Source of the DNA: Daphnia carinata
Taxonomy: Eukaryota; Arthropoda; Branchiopoda; Diplostraca; Daphniidae
Length of the DNA stretch: 64,000 bases
Direction: 5' to 3'
Assembly: GCF_022539665.2 (NCBI RefSeq)
Contig: NC_081334.1
Location: 2,170,001-2,234,000, forward strand
Part shown: positions 14,342-34,459 of the stretch, piece after piece
Numbering within the stretch: the first letter of the stretch is position 1
Layout of the letters: each line of letters begins with the position of its first letter
Notes under the pieces: generated by a model
What the model was told of the DNA's origin: nothing
Databases searched by the model: none
The model's input: the letters and a program-made list of their open reading frames with translations, nothing else
Program-made: the position numbers and the translations under genes

Positions 14342-14430
14342 ATGGATGAGTCCGATGATGCCACTGATATCCGCGTTCTCCCCTTCTCCATCGAGTCCGT
14401 TTGTTCGATGCTATTCCTCCGTCTCAACAG
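14342..14430 (+). other. Candidate 5' exon of TANC/rols (weak)
   Basis: An ATG at 14,342 opens a frame of about 30 codons starting MDESDDATD that reaches a cag|gt donor at 14,430. Splicing to the next acceptor (14,676) in this phase would hit a stop, so the exon does not join cleanly to what follows. It may be a non-joined ORF, use another donor, or belong to a different transcript. The true start of TANC is therefore unresolved. Confidence 0.2.
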
Positions 14431-14675
14431 GTCGGACGAGAAAATAACAACAAGGGACTTAAAAATCTCCGTCCTGTTTATCGCATTTCAGCCATCGTTG
14501 AAGATCTCACATTCTTTACATTTACCTTGTCATTTCGACCGTGAAATTTAGTATTTTTGTTTTTTGTTTAACTCGTCCGGGCCATTCTCCTGAACGTCAT
14601 TTTCTCTTAAAAATGTTCAACTCATCCATCATTTGAGCGTGTTTTTATTTTTTACATTTCTTTTGTTTTGACTAG

Positions 14676-22372
<7,697 letters not shown>

Positions 22373-23395
22373 AAGCCAAATTGGGTTCATATCCATTTCA
22401 ATTTTTTCGTTTGTGCTTCTAGTGAAAAATTCGTGAATTTTTGAATTCACGTTTTTTTTTTTTTTGTACTTTGTAGATTGTAACTTTCGTGGTTTTTTTT
22501 TTTTTTTTTTTTGTTCGAAAATAATTTTTAATTTTCCTTGTCCGTCTTTGGCGTCGGATCAAATTCTCAGTAGACGCCTCATAACCAAAATTCAATCCAT
22601 TTCTACTTAGACATAGTACTTGATCATTAACTTATTGGCGATTTAATCAAATGACAGTTTAAAAAAAAAAAGTGGCAACGTTCATAGAAACAAGACCGTT
22701 TATGTAACCATAATGATTTCACTAAGTGACACGTAAAAAGAAATTAAGAAATCAATATAAATCTTTAGATATATACCGCTAACGTAATCGACTCGTTGTT
22801 CATTTTTAACGGCACGGATGGCGCACGAAGTGAATCACAATCAGCAGTTCAGAAACTTCGACATTGTCAATGAAAAAAGCGCCCAAGACCCAAAAGCTCC
22901 ATTACGGGTTACAGCAGGACAAGGAAGCGAGCAGTGGGACAAATGTCACAAACAGATTTCGTTTAAATTGAACCGAAAAAAAAAGGGGGAAGCTGGACAC
23001 CTGCCGTCACGTCCAGCACTAAAAACTCAAAGTGATTAACTGGCGTCTAGTCGCTTAACAACATGTGGAATGGAACTATTGGATGCAACTATCACAGTCA
23101 CAGCGAAAGACGATTGCTTCCAAACGACTCACTTTAAAAGCAATTTGAAAGCCTGTCAGGATTGAAGGGAAGACAAAAACAAATGAAGCGGGAAGTGATG
23201 ACCTGAAAGCTCTTTTTGAAATAAGGGTAAGGAGCAGCAATGGGTAGGTTACCAAGGTCCAGCCAGATGTCGTAAACAGTAGAATTACGATTAATGTATT
23301 GAAACAGAAATGACGGATAAGGCCAAAAATGACAAGTGAACCCTATGAGCGACGTAACAAGTACGGGCAGTTAGATCAGGCCCAGTTTAGATCCT
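22373..23395. other. Convergent 3' ends of TANC and exportin-6
   Basis: About 1 kb between two stop codons facing each other. It holds T-rich tracts near 22,452 and 22,493 and no obvious AATAAA on either strand close to the stops. A 73-codon plus-strand frame at 22,818-23,039 lies antisense to the likely exportin-6 3' UTR and is not supported as a gene. Confidence 0.6.
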
Positions 23396-26300
23396 TCAAC
23401 ATTGGTAGAGGCTTGCGTTGGAAATGTTGGTTGAACGGAAACATCGGAGATCATTGGTAAGTCGATGGACGTTTTGCGTGAAAGACGGGAGATCCTAACA
23501 AACAATACAGCGACATGAATCAATCGTAATCGGCAAAACGAAAACATAAAGAGAAACGATAACTTACCGTATCGTTGGTAAAGGCATTTTTAAGTGCGAT
23601 TCTCTGATAGTCTTCAATCCCTTGGCAATTGAGGAGGTAAGTCGGAAGAAATTGTTGGAAGAAAACTTCGAAATCGGGAGAAGCCATGGCGTAAATGGCT
23701 AACCCTACTTCCTCTCTCAGAAGCTCGTGCGATCCATTTGTTAGTACATTCAGTAGAGTACTTATAAACTGACTGGCAATTCCATCACGGAAAACAGCCT
23801 TAAAAACAAAAATGAACGCTTGTTCCATTACGGTACTCGAATACAGAAAGATTAAATTTGAATTTACTTTATGGTACAGTTTCCATTTCGATTGAAGGCT
23901 TTCAAGAGCTTCAAGATTTTGCTTAAAAATTGTTATGTCTGGTAATAGAAAGGACTGTCCGAAAGAAGTCATAATAGCGATAAACTGCGGTTGGTTATCC
24001 ATTTGCTCTGCACGATCTAATTCTGGTGACCCGTAAGTAGTCAACACAGATCCTTGGGGAAACAAAAATTTATATTACAGGATTGATTGACATACCTTAA
24101 CGCAATAGGTTCATACCTTTGAAAAAAGAACGCCAATGATGACGCAGTATCAGGGTCAGCAAATGGTAAAACGTCTCTTTGATTTCAGATGAATTTATCT
24201 GAAAATGGAGAAGATCCAAACAACAGTCAAATAAAAGTGTATAAATGGAGCGGAAATCCATTATACCTGTGTGATACAAGGATGGATGTGGTCCAAACAC
24301 AAAGATAAGGTGTTGGGCAGAAAGCGTTTGAACGCGTTGCCGGGTTCTTGTACGACAATCTGCAAAATTCGCAGGAGCCTGAAAATTCACAAATAACAAT
24401 CAAAAGTCGCTCAAACATGATGCTATGGGAAACCTACTGTTCCACAGCTCGGATTCCATGCAAGTTATCTTGCTGCAAGATCACTTGGATATTCTGTTGC
24501 TGGAATATTTCCAGAAAGGTTTGAACTGCTTTTTCAGCGCGTGCTATTCCAACTTGGCTCAACAGGCTATCGAAAACGGCCACGTAAAATTGGAAAATGG
24601 TTTCCGTCACCTCTGTAGAAATGAGAAAAATGACAACTGAACTATTTCCTCTTAAAAAATAAAAGGGAAAATGTCGACACGTACCAGCATCGTGAATATA
24701 GTACGATAGCAGGATTAGAGTTGGCTCAATCCATGGACCTAGAGCCGAGTATAAAGCGGCTTTTGAAGCTGTAGTCTCATCCCGAGCTAGACCGGCCAAG
24801 TCGGCCAGCAAAGTAATCGTAGATATGACAATGGGTTTGCCTTGCGCTAGGAGAGCAGTTAATGGTTCTCTTCTCAATTCTTGCACGATTATCCGGGTAG
24901 CTTGGGTTACACGCTCTAGAGTCAACTGAAGACGTGATTGCCGTTCTTCCCAATGCTGTTCTTCAACGGTGCAGTTACGCCACGTTACGATGGCAGAACC
25001 CAAGACGCAGCGCATCAATTCCCGATGAATCTAGCGAATACAACATGATCGTGTTAAATAACTTGTTACACTAAAACGCCATAATAAAACGGCATACGGT
25101 AGGCTGAAGATAGTCGATATCGTAGACAGAATGATAGATTTCGTTCCAAGAAGGGCAATTCCATAAATTCGATGTGCGTATGACACTGACGATAGATGAG
25201 AGCAATTGCAATCCGGCCTGATACACTTTTTCACGGCCATTCTCTTTCAAATTTCCCGTACTGACTCCTCTATTAGACCAGGTTGGACTAAAAACATCGA
25301 CTGCAGATGCAACAAGCGCGGCGACTAGTGAATTTACAGGCTCTTTGGGACCATCTCCGTGGGCCCAGATCGATATCCAATGGCACCATGCCTGCAACGA
25401 TGACAAAACTTGTGCGTGTCTATAAACAACAAATAGTTTAGATGAAATTTCCAATGTCTCATGCTGCCAAGTTGTGTTACTCACACGAGCGACAACGTTG
25501 ACTTAAGCTCATCTCCAGGAAGGCCAACAAAATTTAAATTGATTGTCAATGATCCGTATGATGCCAAATCGACCAGTTTTCCAACAAGCGCTTTCCCCAT
25601 TTCGAAACTAATGGCAGAAGGAGGAATGTTTAATCTTCAGTTATCCTTGAATGACTAGTACATACTTACTGAGTGCAATAGTCGGGCCCAGTGTGCAATT
25701 CAGAAAGGCGCCCGATGAGTTGTATCAACATGGCAAGGTCATTGAGGAGCATCAGCATCTCTTTCAGCTGTTCTTTTGATTCCAGTCGGACTACATTGTT
25801 ACCCGTGGTAGACAGAGATGTCAATGACCGATAGGCCGATGTGCATCGCTGAAACGGTTCATTCAATAACGAAAGGGTTTGATTTCGGACTAATTCTCCG
25901 GCCGTAACAAAGATTTCAATGGACTGAAGTTGAATTTTTTGGCGTTCCGTTTCCATCTGCACGAAAATGAATCATATAGCAACGCAGTTAAGGCAAACGG
26001 AAACAAGAATATATACATTGCCATCTATTGCCTCGTCGTCTAGCTCCTCTAGTTGAGTGCCGTTGCTAGAAAAGAGTATCTTGCGGAGAACGTGTTCACT
26101 GAGCGTTACCAGGGATTCTTGATACCGTACAGCTAGCGAATCTCCATTTGAACTCGGTTGGCTTCCACTGGTATTTGACGATTGCTTCACATAACTAAGA
26201 AAAACTTGCCAGGTGTCAAGGCAAGATGCGTAACGGCCCCAGTCGGCTTGTTTGAATGTAAAAGTGAAGAACAACGAAAGAAACTGTGGGACGCTAAACT

Positions 26301-27866
26301 GTGGGAGGAGACGACCTTCCAATCGGCGTAGGTGATTCGACATCAACAAATGGACAAGCTCCACAAGTTTCTCCATAAATCTACAGAGCATAATATAGGG
26401 AATGCAATGGGTGTTAGTTTACCATTTGCAGATGAGATTAAATGCTATCAGTGTTGAACTTACTGAGGACGTGGTTGCTGAGGTAAGTGACCATTAGTTA
26501 AATTGTTCACGAAATGGTGAAGAATAATACAGCAGTTGTTGAAAAGAAGAACAACGAAGTTTTCAAATTCAGCCGGGACACAATTCTTGTACAAAATTTC
26601 GTTTATCGTTCCCAACGCAACAACCGGGACACTAAGTTCTGACCAAGAAGGAGAGAGAATAAAAATATTTAATTAATAAATATGAGACAAAACGGATGGA
26701 TTTTAGCGGAATGGGCACTATACCGTTGCATGTACTCATGACAGGTAGAGTCTGCTCAGTGCCCATGCCTACAAAGCGAAAAATTAGCTCCATCAATTGA
26801 GGAGTTACATGGCTAGACAGAGGAATCCAGGTAAAAAGATGAGTCAGACACTGAAGGGCAAGCCGAGCAACGGGTTCCATTTCACTGTTTAAAGAATGCG
26901 AACTATTTTTTCCTGAAGATAAATGCTGACGCGGAGATGAGATTTCAGAAGGTAGTGAATTAGTAGGCGATGGAGGTGGCGTACTTGTTATGGAATGGGA
27001 TCGCTTTTCCCAAATAGCTTGAAGTAATCCTGAAAAATAAAAAAATATGTTGAAAATTTTTTATAATGAGGACCTAAAAAATGTGAATACCAGTTAGAAT
27101 TGCCAGTGTATTGGGAATAAGTTGTAAAAGTCTTTGCTTTAACTCAGCTTTCCTGCTGTAGAGCAGGCCATCCCTAGGAGTACCAAGCTCCTCTGAGGCC
27201 GTTTGAAGAAAAAGAAGGCCAAGAATTGTTGATGAAGTGTTGGGAGATGAAACTAGCATAAGGACATCAGTAAAAAAATCTGGATATTTTTGAGGCCAAT
27301 CAGATCGTGCAATGTGAACCACCAACTGCACAGCCTAGAAAATAAGAAAATTATACTCAGGTGGCATTAAATAATAATTCTGGAAATGAACCTTGTTCCG
27401 AATAAAATATGGGGAAAACTGATGCTTTTCCAATAACCAGTGACATAAAGTTGTGCGTAATTCAATTTGCTCTTCACTAGATAATCCATTCCATCCTTTT
27501 GTTATGAAGCCCTTTGGAAATTAAGCAAAAAAAAATTGTTGCCATTCATAAATGCAAACAGTGATTGAGATTTTAAAACAAGATTATTATTTGTACCTCC
27601 AAGACAGTCAAGGAGTACATGGCAGTTTGTGGGTTTGTAGTTTGGCTCAAAAAATATAGAGCATCTTTCCAAGCTCCCTTTTGACGGCTAAAACTGTCTA
27701 ATGCCTGATGAATTTTTTGAATTTGTTCCTTGTTTGCATTTCCAGAGAAGAGTTCATTGACATAAAGTTCCAACGCAGCTAGCGAAGATGTGCTCCCATC
27801 CTAAATAATTATAATTTCAAATGTCATCAATCGGAAATCAACTAGACAGGGATTTCGGTATACCAT
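23396..27866 (-). CDS. XPO6: Exportin-6 (nuclear export of profilin-actin), complete, 17 exons
   Basis: Exons (5' to 3', minus): 27864-27866, 27597-27800, 27392-27511, 27091-27334, 26724-27029, 26464-26638, 26017-26380, 25670-25956, 25485-25607, 25098-25419, 24685-25030, 24438-24612, 24267-24378, 24117-24198, 23868-24052, 23568-23798, 23396-23494. All phases agree and the sum is 3,378 bases, i.e. 1,125 residues plus stop, which is also the length I recall for human XPO6. Diagnostic stretches include a start SLAALELYVNELF, ETFYHLLTLILRHHWRSFFK, FGQSFLLPDI and the end DLPSFTQNVHRLTNDLR. Exportin-6 is an importin-beta-family HEAT-repeat receptor that carries actin with profilin out of the nucleus using RanGTP. 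The start codon is alone in its coding exon (ATG followed directly by GT); no in-frame ATG in the next exon could replace it. Confidence 0.95.
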
Positions 27867-29576
27867 TGCAGTAATAATGACTTTTCATAAGTAAACAGCA
27901 TGTGTAGTATAACTACTAAAAATCACTTCATAATGCTTATAATTAATTAATTTCTAAAATTTGATACTCAAAACATATTTCAGAAGAAATGAATTTCAAT
28001 CCTACGATCATGTTACGGCTTACGAGATACTATCTAGAAAACCAATTCAACATTGCCATTTGGTATTTTGTTTATATTTTTCCAACGTTGCTTCCGTTGC
28101 TTCCTTAGAGTAAGTTCCTATTTCCCAGAGTAGGGGTATGGCAACTGTTTAGTGCTAATTATTATTCGCTCATCCGCATGTTATCAAGTTACGTAATTCT
28201 GTAAGCCAGCTGTATTATCAATCTCTAGTCTATTGCTGTTTTATACTTTTCCTATGTTATTTCTAAAGAGTTAAAGCTATTCGCAAAAACTATTTTCTAT
28301 CCCAATCTCGCCCAGCTATGCTGCCATCTAATGGCAGGCAATAAAAACGGTATCAGAGACTACATAGATCAGCGCCTATTTTCCAAAATAGAACTATTGA
28401 TACCGTGGCGCACCGGCGCCATCTAAATCAAACATATGGCGACTAGAATTTTTATAGGTTGCGCGGAGTGTTTCTGTTTAGGCTTCTCTCATTCTCTTTC
28501 TTCCTGTTGTAATCGATGTTTCTGCCATTCAAACCTTTCTTGCCACTGGATTCAATTTCAAGACAAATGGCAGTAAAAATTGCTATAGCGTTGGCAGTTA
28601 AGTTTAGCCATTTCAATAAATCATCTTCTGGAATTCGGTAAGTGCCATGCATTTAGAATCACTTGGATTTATCCCGTAATATTTTACTGCCATGGCACCA
28701 GCTGTGCCAGCAATGACTATTCACAAAATAGTTTGAGCTCATACAAGATGGCTGTTGGGATGACGCATAATGGATCAAACGCTGTTTTTTATAACTTGGT
28801 CTCATGCATAGTGACATAAGGATTTAACACTACTGACGACGTGTTATTTCTTTACATTATTTGGGTATTTGTTACTTTTTAAAGGTTGTGATTGGATATT
28901 GCCTAGCTGTGCAAAGGAAAAAAATTATTGGTAAATAAATGTAGATTTCCAACCAAAAGTAAGTGCATCAAATTGTCTCAGAATGCATGTCAAGGCCCAC
29001 TCATTCAAAAAGCGGTTGACCCTTTTCTTTGTTGGTAAAATGTTTGATTAGATTACTGCAAATTCTTTGACATACATAGCCCTAAAGTAGCTCACAGGTA
29101 TGACACCTAAAAACATTAGAGGTCAACAAGGTACAGGGCTTGTATGCTACACAGCTACCATGCTCCATCACAATTATTGGTGATATTTAAAAAATGACTT
29201 GTTTGACAACAAAAGAAACCAGTTACCCAAAACTGGAGTTCAGTTTTCAGTATAATTTGTGAATTTCATCAAATTCCAGAAAGTATATCCTTAAATCTGA
29301 ATTTAAAATTCTGGCCAGTTATCGGTGATTGGGAATCTACTTAACAGAGCCCAAATAGATCAGATATGTATACTTTCAGTTTTTGTTAATATGTTTTGTT
29401 TCAGAAACAGTTAAAGTTGGGTTGTGATCTAATTCATAGTCTCTAATGAAAAAATGTAGTTTGAACGTATTTAATTTGTTTGTTTAAATTTTTTTAGTTT
29501 CAGTAAAATGCAACATTGCTAAATGCCAGCAAATCAGGAGTTACTTTCCCGTCACTGGTACGATACAGCCTCCTAG
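27867..29576. other. Intergenic region upstream of exportin-6
   Basis: Presumed promoter side of exportin-6. A minus-strand frame of 66 codons at 28,452-28,652 has mixed composition but no recognisable family. Motifs of the kind GCCATCTA occur near 28,323 and 28,412, resembling the CTCF-like sites further right. No other gene is visible. Confidence 0.5.
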
Positions 29577-29583
29577 TTCCAAG

Positions 29584-29856
29584 ATGGCGGACAACGTTTT
29601 CAGAGCTGAAGAGTTCAGACACATCTTTAAGCGTGCGCCACGCTCTTGCTTATCAACATTTCACATTTCTTTGAACCGTGCTATGAACGTCAACGATGAG
29701 ATTCTATGGGAAGCAAAAAAAAAAATCGTTAATAATACCAGAAGTTGTAATTTTACTACTGCACACTTATGTTGCGAAAATTGGGTATCCCAATTTGAAC
29801 AGGAAGCTTTTGAACACTGGAAAGCTGAAATTATAAGAAGACACTGGCGAGTGTAA
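29584..29856 (+). CDS. Hypothetical small ORF (90 codons) with strong start context
   Basis: The frame begins at an ATG in the sequence caagATGGCGGAC, a good Kozak context that also matches the YY1/Pho-type element AAGATGGCGG often found over start codons of housekeeping genes. The peptide is of mixed composition (starts MADNVFRAEEFRHIF, ends HWRV) and ends in TAA. I do not recognise it. Downstream, 30,339-30,411 could be another exon: ttcag before it and an ACAAG|gtatt donor after it, open across GLEMPFVGSMDGMWC. Whether these belong to one transcript, or are remains of an old gene, cannot be settled by eye. Confidence 0.35.
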   Translation: MADNVFRAEEFRHIFKRAPRSCLSTFHISLNRAMNVNDEILWEAKKKIVNNTRSCNFTTAHLCCENWVSQFEQEAFEHWKAEIIRRHWRV

Positions 29857-32042
29857 CATCTCCGAAAAAGGTAAAAGATTGAAGTTAGTTCAATTCTTTA
29901 ATATGCTTCTTAGTTACACCAATTAAGATTGTTTTTGCAGCATGGTCTTTTCTTGTTTTAGGTAACACTGACACTTCAAGAAAATCAGTGTTTAAATTTT
30001 GTATTTTGAAATGGTTTTTCTATGTTGGTTACAGCAAGGCACACATTTCCTGCACAGAGTGGTATTACAGGCAAAGTGCCAAATTTTTTAATGGACTAAC
30101 TCCTATGCCCCATCCAACAATGAACTATCGCAATGTGAAGTCGAAAGTTATTGACATTGACACAATTTGGTTATTTCATCTTACCTCACTAAGTTAAACA
30201 GGTATTGATGCTGAAGTTTGATACAGTTATTTTTTATTTAAAGTTTTTTAAATGTTATGTTTAATAATTACTTTGTTTAAATGTTGGTTTTTAAAATGTG
30301 ATCAATAATTTGAGCAAGAAAATTTTCCATGTTTCAGGTTGTTTCCAGTTGGGTTAGAAATGCCATTTGTTGGCAGCATGGATGGAATGTGGTGTGCAGT
30401 CCTTTACACAAGGTATTACAGTTTGGTTCTACTCACTATCTATTTCCTTAGTTTTATTTGTTAGCATTTTTTTTCTTTTAAGTACTACAGAACAAAACCG
30501 TATTTTTGTTTGTTGAAGGACGAGCATAATAAATACCCAATAAAGACAATTGAAGATGGCCAGAAGATATGCACTGGTGTTAATTAGGCTGTCCATGGAT
30601 TTCCCTAAGGGTTTGCAATGTCAAATGTCGCAGTCGAAAACGAAGAAACATCTAATGATGATGGTTTGATATTTATTACATTTTAGATACTTCTTATTTA
30701 TACCAGGAGACGGTGCTGGGAAACAAGTGCAGTTCGATGTCCAGAGATGTTTCTGTGAAAATGTCCATACGCAAACAGTATTCGAAATTTTAGACCACCA
30801 TATATAATAATGAGCTGGCGCTGACGGAAGTCATCTCATTAGATGTGCTGCGGATGTGAATCACCACCAGATGCCGCGCATGGCTGTGGGTGCGAGTTAC
30901 GGCTAGGTGGCGGTACTGTTATTCTACGCTCGGACGTCAATGCATTCAAGTCTAGAAGTGTCTTGGGATGTCAGTGTGGTAACAAACCAGTTACAGCTAC
31001 TTGAACAATCGGGCGCTGTAAAATGGTGTCAAATACCGGAATGGTCTGTGTTAGGGTACAGATGAGCCACTAGATTTTAACACGTGCAGGTCCCCGGGTT
31101 TCTGCAGCCGTCATTACCCCTGGAATTCTCCATCAGCTAGTATACCTAGTGAAATTTTTAACATCGTTTTATTAATTGCGGCGCATGTGGGACTTTCGGT
31201 ATGTACCGTGATGACAATGACTAGAATTGAATTAACTCGTTAGATCATCATAGCATCTGTTTAAAAGAACATTTCTTTTCACTGGTTTAGGACTAAACAG
31301 TATCACAGCCAGTGGGCAATAAAGTGGCAAGACATTAAATTTTCGACACAGCAGTAGTTTAGTATATTCAACGGATATTTGATCTTACTCTGTGCATTGA
31401 TCATAACTTTCTTTTTCTTGGAAACTAGGTTTCAAATTTCAGCACTCAAGGGTAAGTCACTGCTAAAACATTAAATTAAGGAACAATTACGCAACTAATT
31501 GTTTTTCTGGGTTCTACTTCTTGCATTAATGTCAAAGTAGAAAAAAATTATTTTTCACATTTTATTCCAGATTACTGTTGGTCTTTGCTAGCTGATCATA
31601 AAATGTTATGTAGATACATAGCTTTGTTAGCCTGTGCGAAGAATTGATAGCAAATAATACTACTTTAGTTGTAGGTAAGTATGGGTGTAGGAACACAACT
31701 TATTGTTTGTATTTTACATTCTCGTCCGACTTTCAGACATTGGATGATATTCCTTTTAGTAAAATAACATTTATTTACTTTAGTGTTTAGTTCCAGGTTA
31801 CTGTTAATCTGCTAGCTGATTAACAAAGATATTTTGTTACTACAAAGCTTGGTTTCCTTGTTCCAAGAATCGCAAACAGAAAATGGTGAGGTTTTGGTGA
31901 AAGTGGCAATAAAACAATAAATGTATAAAATAAAGGTGAGTACTAATGAATGAGCTTGGACAGTCAACGATGGACGTGTAAAGTACGGTTTTCCAAAAAA
32001 AAAACTGCTATGATATCGCGGCAAACCTACTTGCCCCGATGT
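29857..32042. other. Region without a supported gene
   Basis: Apart from the possible exon at 30,339-30,411 only short frames are seen. Two diverged copies of a sequence containing gctagctgat lie near 31,567-31,655 and 31,790-31,880 (both follow attccag/ttccag and are followed by a T-rich stretch), suggesting an old tandem duplication. Confidence 0.4.
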
Positions 32043-32410
32043 CCAGTAGATGGGGGGAATTCAGTTGCCCCGATGTCCACTAGATGGCGGTCAAACTTAC
32101 TTCCCCGATGTCTACTACATGGCGCCAATTTGTTTGCCTCGATGTCCGCTAGATGGCGTGAGCTTGCCCCTATGCTTGCCCTTATGCCCGCTAGATGGCG
32201 TGAGCTTGCCCTTATGCCCGCTAGATGGCGAGCAAGGCTGCTTCTGCTTGCGCTGATGTCCAGTAGATGGCGTGCAACCACTTGAACTGGTGTTCAACAG
32301 GTGGCGTGCAAAACTACTTGATAATTATATAGATGGCGCTCAAAATCAACTTGCCCTGATAGCCACCACATTTTCTTGCAGGCCTTACTGAACGTCCGTT
32401 ACGTGGCGTT
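32043..32410. repeat. Cluster of about ten CTCF-like motifs in tandem
   Basis: Copies of the core CC(A/G)(C/G)TAGATGGCG occur in one orientation at about 32,043, 32,077, 32,112, 32,146, 32,188, 32,218 and 32,260, with weaker forms at 32,295, 32,326 and 32,394. They are 30-42 bases apart and usually preceded by ccccgatgt or cttatgc. Several copies match the vertebrate CTCF consensus CCASYAGRKGGCR at every position. Either a CTCF-type insulator cluster or a degenerate minisatellite whose unit happens to contain the motif. Confidence 0.75.
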
Positions 32411-33042
32411 GCCTGCTACATTAGGCCCATCAGAAATTCTTGGCCTAAAATGAATTTTGCGGGTATATATTAACTGACAAGCAAAAGTTTTCCAGACTGA
32501 TCTTTGTTTCACTTTCTCGATATAAGTGAGATGAAGAAAGATAATGAATTGAAAAATGTTTTGCGTAAAAATTGGATGTTCAGAAAGTTCTAGGAGCTGT
32601 GGTATGTATAATTTCACTTCCACACATCTTGGTATTTTCATTTAACAATTGGAGTTAATGCTTGAACTTCTTGTGAACTAATTTCCTCTTGACTCGTGTA
32701 GTAAAACAGTGGCACTACTTCTGTAAGTAATTAATGTGGGAAAAATCACCTAAACTATAGTATACAACTTTCCGTCTTTATTGAGGTATTTCGGTGCAAT
32801 TAGTTGTTGAATATTGTGTTGATGAAACGTTGTGCTGACTGCTTGACAAGTTTTTAATTCCTTTAGGTGAGTTATATACTAATAGAACTTTCATAGTAAC
32901 TTCAATGAAATACTATTTTTTAGGTTATTGTTTTCTAGCTACATTTGTAAAGTAAAGCTTTATGCTGGTAATCAATCTATAATACCATCAAATGTATTAC
33001 ATTGCAGTGAAATGAAAGATGAACAATATGTTGTTTATATCA

Positions 33043-33305
33043 GGTAAAGTAGAGATCCTTGTGATCTTTTCCTTAACATAGCACTCCAATTGGGAATCCA
33101 AATTGGCTTTGAGTTAAAATGCAAATAATTTAAACCTGTAGGCCCTATATGTATGCCTATCGAATTGCCTTTGTGCTGTGAGATCCTTCTTTTGTGGTAT
33201 TTAGGTATGAGGGGGCTGATACTAACTTGACTGTTCAAGGTGTTTCTGAGCATCTCAGGTAAAGTCACGATCCTTGTGATCCTTGCTTTGACATAGCAAT
33301 TCAAT
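33043..33305. repeat. Pair of diverged direct repeats
   Basis: The segment aggtaaagtagagatccttg (33,041 onward) and its partner aggtaaagtcacgatccttg (33,257 onward) continue for about 50 bases with similar sequence (both include acatagca). Confidence 0.7.
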
Positions 33306-33721
33306 CGAAATCGTCTATGGTCCGGGAAAATAGTGGGTGATTTTAACCAGTTAAGGTAGTTAAAAGAATTCACATGGGTACAGAATTATTTAAAAGCTTT
33401 ACAGTGGTATGAATAACTATTGGGAACTGTCAGGCATGAACATGAGTGGTTTTCAAAATCGAATTTTTTATCTTTTCATTTTGTTCTTGGTTTGCTATAC
33501 AAAGTTAAGATTTTGATTTTGATACGAAATCTGGCAGACGTGGATTGGTTAACATTGTTATGGTCGTATATTTCCTATTTAAATCATGTGGTTGTGTCAA
33601 TCTCTTGTTGGGAAAAGCAGAACAGCTGAGTGTCGGCCGAGTTGGTGTGAAATGGGGTGATTCCCGAGGCAAAATACTAGTAAATCAGCTTTCGGTAAGT
33701 AGATATGGCAATCCGTTTTAC

Positions 33722-33722
33722 C

Positions 33723-33750
<28 letters not shown>
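33722..33750. repeat. Poly-A tract in left arm
   Basis: 29 A residues. The matching T tract in the right arm (about 46,260-46,276) has only 17, so it has drifted since duplication or differs in assembly. Confidence 0.9.
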
Positions 33751-33754
<4 letters not shown>

Positions 33755-34034
33755 GGCTTTTTATTTTCTTTTTTACAGCTATGGCCATCTATCGGCCAGA
33801 TTCCTATTAAATTTTCTAAATACAACTTTACGCATTCTAGCCATATAAATATATGATTTTTTAAATTAATAACTTTATTTTATTAAAATATAACATACAA
33901 TAATTATTTTCTTATATTCTACTTAACTTCATTATTATTACTATTAACTATTAACTTTGCATTTTGTGCTGCAACAATTATAATGAATGTAATTCTAATA
34001 GCAATGAGAATAATTGCTTGTTTTAGGTATAAAT

Positions 34035-34121
34035 AATATGTTTGAGTAACATAAAGTCATTATTGGTTGTTGCGCTGTGAAAATAATACACAATAACGAC
34101 TTTGTATTACTCAAACATATT
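34035..34121. repeat. Small inverted repeat (hairpin) inside left arm
   Basis: 31-bp stems at 34,035-34,065 and 34,091-34,121 with three mismatches and a 25-base loop. The stem begins aatatgtttgagtaa. The same structure is in the right arm at 45,891-45,977. It could be a miniature element or a promoter-proximal hairpin. Confidence 0.85.
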
Positions 34122-34459
34122 AATTTTCTTAAGTTAAATTTTCATTTGGATAAGTACTTTAAATGTTTAAAAACATTTAATTTGTGACGGATAAAATTTC
34201 TCATAATGACTTTTGCGTCCACAAGAGGCGCCTTAAACCGTGGCTCATCGGACAGTTTTTTTTTTCAGGCATATTTTTATATTGGCTTGCGTGTAGTCTG
34301 CTGTCTACCTTTACTCGCTAGATAGACCGTCCTCGCTAGATTTTACTTCTTGACCTCTCTATATAATCTAATTTGTTTCATTCTGATCTACATTTTTTCT
34401 GTAGAGGGTCATAAGGTAAGTGTTTTATTGTATTCCTAGTGTGATTACTTCAAAATATG

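Noticed and set aside
22818-23039. 73-codon plus-strand frame antisense to the exportin-6 3' region
   Set aside because: No family likeness, and it lies in a place expected to be UTR.
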